Of a stretch of DNA of 8,290 nucleotides, positions 4,553 to 8,290 are shown in pieces. How positions within the stretch are numbered: position 1 is the stretch's first letter; the number at the start of each line of letters is the position of its first letter. The notes below the pieces were generated by a model. It was given only the letters and a program-made list of their open reading frames with translations, made no database searches and was not told the origin of the DNA. Source of the DNA: Lentzea sp. Lineage in GTDB: Bacteria; Actinomycetota; Actinomycetes; Mycobacteriales; Pseudonocardiaceae. The stretch is taken from the NCBI GenBank assembly GCA_030146905.1, contig JASLAV010000881.1, positions 1 through 8,290 of the forward strand, in the 5' to 3' direction. The position numbers and the translations under genes were made by a program.

Positions 4553-7501
4553 TCACGTCCGCGAGACGAAGCCCGCGAGGGCGGAGGACAGCTGGGTCCG
4601 CCGGCGCACGCCCAGCTTGCGGTAGATGCTCGTGAGGTGGAACTCGATCGTGCGCCGCGAAACGTTCAGCTTGTGCGCGATCTCGTCGTTCGAGTTCCCT
4701 TCGAGCACCAGACTGGCCACGCGGTACTCGTGCGGCGTCAGCGCGAGCGCGTTGGTCCGAGGATCAGGCGGCGCGACCTTCGTCGGTTCGGCGGGCTGCG
4801 GGACCTGCGGGCCGGGAGTGCCGCCGGAGATCAGGCCGGCGAGCCGCTCTCCCGGCTCCACGACGACGCCGCACTGCTCGCCGAGCGTTCTCGCCTCCGC
4901 GAAGTGTTGCCGTGCGGCGTTGCGTTGCCGCTTCCTCCACCGCGCGACAGCGAGTTCCAGCAGCACCTGTGCGTGCAGCATGCGTGCGGGTGAGTGCCGC
5001 AGCAGGGAGTCGGCCTCGGTCAGCCACGGAGCAGCGGCGGAACCGCCGGTCACGACGCCCACCGTCAGCAGCGCACGGCCGATGACCGTCGGTGCGCCCC
5101 ACTCCCGTGCCAGCTCCAGCTCCTGCAACGCCAGGTCGAGCGCCGGCTTGCGCCGTCCGAGCCGGAGGTGCGCCAACGCCGCGTAGGACCGCCACGGGCG
5201 CAGAGCCGGGCTGTGCCGGCCCCATGCCTTGAACCGCTCACCGCACTCGAGTTGGTCGGCGAGCGCGCCCTCGCTGTCACCGAGTTCCATGCGCAACGCG
5301 CCCCTGGCGTGCAGTAGCGCGGTGTGGTGCCAGGTTTGCGGCAGTGTCCTGGAGCCGCCGAACGGCTGGAGCGCGTTCTCCGCCGCATCGACGTCACCCA
5401 ACGCCAGCTGAGCGCGAACCTGGGCGTCGACGGCGTAGACGTGTCCGAAGTGGTCCGGGGGCAGCTTCACCGTTCGCGCCGCGGACAGCGCGAGGTTCGC
5501 GTCCGCGACTGCCTCGGTGAAGGATCCGCAGTGGTGGTGCACCCGCGACCGGAGGGTGTGGCCGAGCAACGCGATCAACGACAGACCTTGCCGATGAGCC
5601 TCGAGCAGGATCTCGTTGCAGTAGCGCATCACGAGCTCCGCCTCGTCGGCGCGGAGGAGGGAGTTCAGCACCCCGACCATCCGTTGCGGGTGCTGGAGGA
5701 GGGAAGTGGCGCCGCCGGACAGAGCCGCGAGCGCCGTTTTCCGGCACAGCGCCAGGTCGACGCCCCGGTTGCTGGCGTCCTCGGCGATCAGCCCCGCCAA
5801 CGCGCGACCTCGCGCGTCACCTCGGCGCCACTCCTGCTCGTCGAACCGGCGGAAGTCCACCTGATCAGCCGTCGGGTCCCTGGACGGCACGGTGACCCGT
5901 TCCAGCAGGCGCAACACGTCGGTGGCCGCGGGGATCTTCGGTCCGACCTCGGCCATGGTCCGGCGCAGCACCTCGCTCGCACTGTCGTACGCGCCGTCGA
6001 GGTAGAGGACCTGGGCGAGCCGGCAAGCGACCGCGAGGACCTTCTCCGGGTCGTCCAGGCCGGTCATCCCCTCCTCGATGTGCACCACGGCCATCCGCGG
6101 GTCGAAGTAGGTCTCCGCGAGACCGAGCCGCAGCAGCAGGTCCTTCCGCTGCACAGCGGAGAGGTCCTCCTCGAGGGCCCTGGTGAGGAGGTGCGCACCG
6201 GATCGGGGGTCGCCCTCGGCGATCAAGGTGTCGGCGGCGGCGCGCAGGACCTCCACCGCCCAGGCACCCAGCCGGGAGGACGTCCGCAGGACATGCCGTG
6301 CCACGAGACCGGCGGATGCCCGCGTGTGGTGCAGGAACCGCGCGGCCTTGGCGTGCAGCTCCTCGCGTTCCCGGTAGCAGACCGCGCTCTCGATCGCGCT
6401 CTTGATCACCGAGTGCGTGAACCTGAACTCGCCTTCCGGTGCCAGCACCCCCATTCCCTCGAGTTGCCGCACCTGATCGGCGGCAGCGCCGGTGGTCATG
6501 CCGGTGACGGCGGTCAAGAGGTCGAGGTCGGTCGGCGCCACGACCGCGATCGCCTTGGCGATCTCGACGAGTCCGCGTGACTGGCGGTTGAGCCGCGCGA
6601 GCATCGATTGGCCGAGTTCCTGGGAATCGGGGCGGAGCAGGTTGCCCGCGGCGTTCTCGTCCGGCGGTAGCGACCGTTCCCGCATCAGGCCCAGGATGTG
6701 ACTCGCCACCATGGGACAGCCGTTGGTGGCGTCGACGACGGCCTTCGCGAACTTCTCGTCCGGTGCGCGCCCGAGCACTCGCTCGGTGAGGTGTGCGACG
6801 TCCTGCGTCGTGAAGACCGCGAGCTTCAGGCGCTCGGAGTAGATCTCCAGCTCCGCGATCAGCAGGGGATCGGTCGGCCGGATCCCCGAAGTCCGGGTCA
6901 TCAGGATCGTGATCGGGAGCTTGACGACGCGGTGAACGAGGTAGTTCAGCCATCGCAACGACGGCACGTCCGTCCATTGCACGTCGTCGATGACCAGGCA
7001 GAGCGGTGCACGTTGTGCGAGACCGGCGGTGAAGCGGTAGACGCCCCGGATCGCCTGGTGGACGTGGATCTCCTCGAAGTCGTCCTCCTTGGCGGTGAAG
7101 TGCCCGGCGATGACGTCGCGCCCGTGCGACGTCATCTCGTCGTCCCGGCCGGGGGACACCTCCTGGTGCAGGTGCTCGAAGAGCTGCTGAACGACGGCGA
7201 AGGGCATTTCCCGCTCCATCGGCGACGCGGTCGCTCGGCAGACCACGAACCCGCGCGCGTGGGCGAGCTCGGACGCCGCGTCCAGCAGCGTCGTCTTGCC
7301 GATGCCTGTGGCGCCTTCGAACAGGAGCGTGGAGGGTGTCGTGGCCTTCGCCGACTCAAGAGCCTCGGCGATCCGTTTCAACTGCGCATCGCGTCCGACG
7401 AGGGCGGTCCGCTTCTCAGGATTCCGGTGTTGGCGTGCGTCGGCGACCATTTGCGCGCTCCGTAGTGGTCGGCTAGGCCATTCGGGTAGTTCTTGACTCA
7501 T
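4553..7501 (-). CDS. Large ATP-binding LuxR-family (LAL, MalT-like) transcriptional regulator
   Basis: A 982-residue regulator with the LAL layout. The N-terminal AAA/STAND ATPase begins with ALVGRDAQLKRIAEAL, Walker A GATGIGKT at 63-70 and Walker B LCLVIDDVQW at 167-176. Next come a helical, TPR-like region rich in Leu and Ala (about 380-880) and a proline-rich linker (TPGPQVPQPAEPTKVAPPDP). The C-terminal LuxR helix-turn-helix spans about 921-982: LTPHEYRVASLVLEGNSNDE, IAHKLNVSRRTIEFHLTSIY, RKLGVRRR. The length is normal for LAL proteins, which often act as ATP-dependent activators of specialised-metabolite clusters. The ATG at 7501 gives the longest frame but lacks a ribosome binding site. 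The ATG at 7450 (M18) has GGAG with 7 nt spacing and still precedes the first domain, so it may be the true start. It diverges from the synthase-like gene at 8167, its plausible target. The coding sequence appears intact. Confidence 0.93.
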   Translation of the reverse strand: MSQELPEWPSRPLRSAQMVADARQHRNPEKRTALVGRDAQLKRIAEALESAKATTPSTLLFEGATGIGKTTLLDAASELAHARGFVVCRATASPMEREMPFAVVQQLFEHLHQEVSPGRDDEMTSHGRDVIAGHFTAKEDDFEEIHVHQAIRGVYRFTAGLAQRAPLCLVIDDVQWTDVPSLRWLNYLVHRVVKLPITILMTRTSGIRPTDPLLIAELEIYSERLKLAVFTTQDVAHLTERVLGRAPDEKFAKAVVDATNGCPMVASHILGLMRERSLPPDENAAGNLLRPDSQELGQSMLARLNRQSRGLVEIAKAIAVVAPTDLDLLTAVTGMTTGAAADQVRQLEGMGVLAPEGEFRFTHSVIKSAIESAVCYREREELHAKAARFLHHTRASAGLVARHVLRTSSRLGAWAVEVLRAAADTLIAEGDPRSGAHLLTRALEEDLSAVQRKDLLLRLGLAETYFDPRMAVVHIEEGMTGLDDPEKVLAVACRLAQVLYLDGAYDSASEVLRRTMAEVGPKIPAATDVLRLLERVTVPSRDPTADQVDFRRFDEQEWRRGDARGRALAGLIAEDASNRGVDLALCRKTALAALSGGATSLLQHPQRMVGVLNSLLRADEAELVMRYCNEILLEAHRQGLSLIALLGHTLRSRVHHHCGSFTEAVADANLALSAARTVKLPPDHFGHVYAVDAQVRAQLALGDVDAAENALQPFGGSRTLPQTWHHTALLHARGALRMELGDSEGALADQLECGERFKAWGRHSPALRPWRSYAALAHLRLGRRKPALDLALQELELAREWGAPTVIGRALLTVGVVTGGSAAAPWLTEADSLLRHSPARMLHAQVLLELAVARWRKRQRNAARQHFAEARTLGEQCGVVVEPGERLAGLISGGTPGPQVPQPAEPTKVAPPDPRTNALALTPHEYRVASLVLEGNSNDEIAHKLNVSRRTIEFHLTSIYRKLGVRRRTQLSSALAGFVSRT

Positions 7502-7526
7502 TTTTGATGGTGTCGGCGTCGTTTCA

Positions 7527-7556
7527 ATTCCACGGCGCGGGTACCCGCCCGGTCAA
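7527..7556 (-). promoter_or_regulatory. Candidate promoter of the LAL regulator with a dyad in its spacer
   Basis: On the minus strand TTGACC (7556-7551) and TGGAAT (7532-7527) are spaced by 18 bp, a reasonable sigma-70-type pair. Transcription would begin about 20 nt upstream of the ATG at 7501. The spacer contains GCGGGTACCCGC (7537-7548), a perfect 12-bp palindrome placed where a bound protein would block or remodel the promoter. The hexamers are only partial matches. Confidence 0.4.
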
Positions 7557-7609
7557 GTTCGCGAACCGTCGCGGGCAGAGGACTTACCAGCTTGAAATCC
7601 GCTGGTCAC

Positions 7610-7637
7610 GTCGGGTCGGGACCGTCCGAGACCCGAC
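7610..7637. repeat. Inverted repeat GTCGGGTC / GACCCGAC
   Basis: Perfect 8-bp arms at 7610-7617 and 7630-7637 around a 12-nt spacer. It lies about 110 bp upstream of the LAL regulator start in the divergent region. It could be an activator or repressor site, or form a hairpin in a transcript crossing it. A smaller dyad, ACCAGC / GCTGGT (7586-7591 and 7601-7606), lies beside it. Confidence 0.5.
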
Positions 7638-7785
7638 AACGTCGTGTCGGTGCCCGAGTTACGCTGAGATTTCTCACACGTCCACCGTGGTGACTTTTCT
7701 AACGGCAGTGAGAGTGGACACGGTGCCATTCCGACGTGACAGCACGAAGCGCGCGACTGTGTGAACACCAAGAGCGGCCCGGCAC

Positions 7786-7794
7786 TGTGGACAA
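7786..7794 (-). promoter_or_regulatory. Single perfect DnaA box (TTGTCCACA)
   Basis: The minus strand reads TTGTCCACA, the consensus DnaA box of high-GC actinomycetes. Only one perfect copy was noticed, so this is not an origin. It may be a lone DnaA-binding site or a chance 9-mer. Confidence 0.3.
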
Positions 7795-8044
7795 CCGCAG
7801 TGTCCTGGTCACCGATCAGCGATCCTCATCACGGTCCCCGCAGCTGTTCGAGCAGTACGTTCGCAGTCCATTCAGGACTTTCGGGCGCCGCTTCCGCTCC
7901 TGGGCTGGCACATCCTCGCGGATGTCCGGGTTCACCCGTGCGACTGCGGATTTCCGCAGTTCGGTTCGTTCGGAGCTGATTAGGCTCGTGAATGTCGCAG
8001 CTGAAGGGTGATCGCCTGACCGGGGAGCTGCATTCCGAGTTTCG

Positions 8045-8059
8045 TTTCACCAGGTGAAA
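8045..8059. promoter_or_regulatory. Perfect dyad TTTCACC-A-GGTGAAA, candidate operator
   Basis: Seven-base arms around a single central base form a 15-bp perfect dyad. It lies in an unusually AT-rich patch for this window, 108 bp upstream of the synthase-like gene. The form suits a homodimeric helix-turn-helix regulator (TetR, GntR or LacI types are possible). The binding protein is unknown. Confidence 0.5.
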
Positions 8060-8166
8060 TGCATGCGCCGATGATGCCGCAGTTCGATCGCGCAACGGGA
8101 AATCAGCAGGGCAGTGGCTCGCGCACATCAGAGTTGACGAGAACAGATGGGCAGCGGTGGGTAGTG

Positions 8167-8290
8167 ATGACTGAGTCGGACGTGGTGCGGGAGTCGGCGT
8201 TGGCCGGCAAGGTCGTTCTCTGGGAGGAGTCGGCGCGGGACGGGGCGCAGGGCAAGACGCTGATGAGCCCGGAGTTCCGCGTGCGGCTGG
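8167..8290 (+). CDS. HMGL-like / isopropylmalate synthase-like carboxyltransferase, N-terminus only
   Basis: Only 41 residues are visible. The reading KVVLWEESARDGAQGKTLMS contains the first-strand motif of the DRE-TIM (HMGL-like, PF00682) barrel, normally 'D.TLRDG.Q'. Arg24 and Asp25 would be the catalytic arginine and the metal-binding aspartate. Family members condense acetyl-CoA with 2-oxo acids (isopropylmalate, citramalate and homocitrate synthases) or cleave such adducts (HMG-CoA lyase). The WEESARDGAQ variant differs from housekeeping LeuA and suggests a divergent, possibly pathway-specific, branch. The start is ATG 8167, with G-rich GGTGGG 5 nt upstream; a GTG directly before it (8164) is also possible. 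An upstream ATG at 8146 stops after five codons. It diverges from the LAL regulator. The substrate cannot be told from this fragment. Confidence 0.75.
   Translation, partial: MTESDVVRESALAGKVVLWEESARDGAQGKTLMSPEFRVRL

Larger units (their letters stand above)
7502..8166. other. Long divergent intergenic region with several dyads
   Basis: About 665 bp between the LAL regulator and the synthase-like gene. Apart from the sites listed separately, it holds short dyads at 7665-7676 (TGAGATTTCTCA), 7683-7692 (CACCGTGGTG) and 7759-7768 (GTGTGAACAC). Open frames exist on both strands around 7736-8128, but none has a ribosome binding site or a recognisable family. A minus frame at about 7830-8010 with readings such as SPEWTANVLLEQLRGP or NPDIREDVPAQERKRR could be a gene relic; I could not identify it. 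Confidence 0.5.

Noticed and set aside
4367..4993. 208-codon plus frame crossing the end of the LuxR gene
   Set aside because: Most of it is antisense to the conserved C-terminal helix-turn-helix of the LAL regulator, and the rest lies in relic DNA.
5324..6580. 418-codon plus-strand open frame opposite the LuxR gene, and a 370-codon minus frame at 5865-6977
   Set aside because: Both are shadows of the LAL regulator in other frames. Neither has a domain or a ribosome binding site, and composition is rich in Arg, Gly and Pro.
7786..7794. Replication origin suggested by the DnaA box
   Set aside because: Only one perfect box was noticed, with no AT-rich unwinding region and no dnaA/dnaN or plasmid replication gene nearby.

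Overview
The window is GC-rich with strong third-position G/C bias, GTG/TTG starts and actinomycete-type gene families. It is most likely from a filamentous actinomycete; Pseudonocardiales would fit, but the sequence alone does not settle genus. No rRNA, tRNA or CRISPR array was seen.

Layout. (1) Positions 1-728, minus strand: the body of a one-domain, six-helix voltage-gated cation channel of the bacterial Nav/NaChBac type. It is cut by the window edge and has an unusual selectivity filter, TGEAW. (2) About 730-1620: a poorly coding, decayed stretch holding what looks like the C-terminal end of a NUDIX hydrolase (plus strand, frameshifted) and an unrecognised frameshifted minus-strand relic. 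(3) 1622-3130, minus: a SulP-family anion transporter with a C-terminal STAS domain. It is divergent from (4) 3481-3939, plus: a MerR-family regulator. The 350 bp between them carry a 24-bp inverted repeat next to merR and an 18-bp perfect palindrome, both candidate operators. (5) About 3940-4550: a graveyard. The C-terminal end of a DUF4166-like protein (plus strand, frameshifted at its tail) is joined abruptly to a short N-terminal fragment of an IS transposase on the minus strand. (6) 4553-7501, minus: a large ATP-binding LuxR (LAL/MalT-like) transcriptional activator of 982 aa, with a hairpin just after its stop and a promoter-like region upstream. (7) 7502-8166: a long non-coding region with several dyads and one perfect actinomycete-type DnaA box. 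(8) 8167 to the edge, plus: the N-terminus of an HMGL-like / isopropylmalate-synthase-like TIM-barrel carboxyltransferase.

How they may work together. The MerR/SulP pair looks like a self-contained, divergently transcribed regulator-transporter module. The LAL regulator is divergent from the synthase-like gene, as pathway-specific activators often are at the edge of a specialised-metabolite cluster. That makes the region to the right of the window the most promising place for an undescribed pathway. The relics in (2) and (5) suggest accessory, rearranged DNA between the intact modules.
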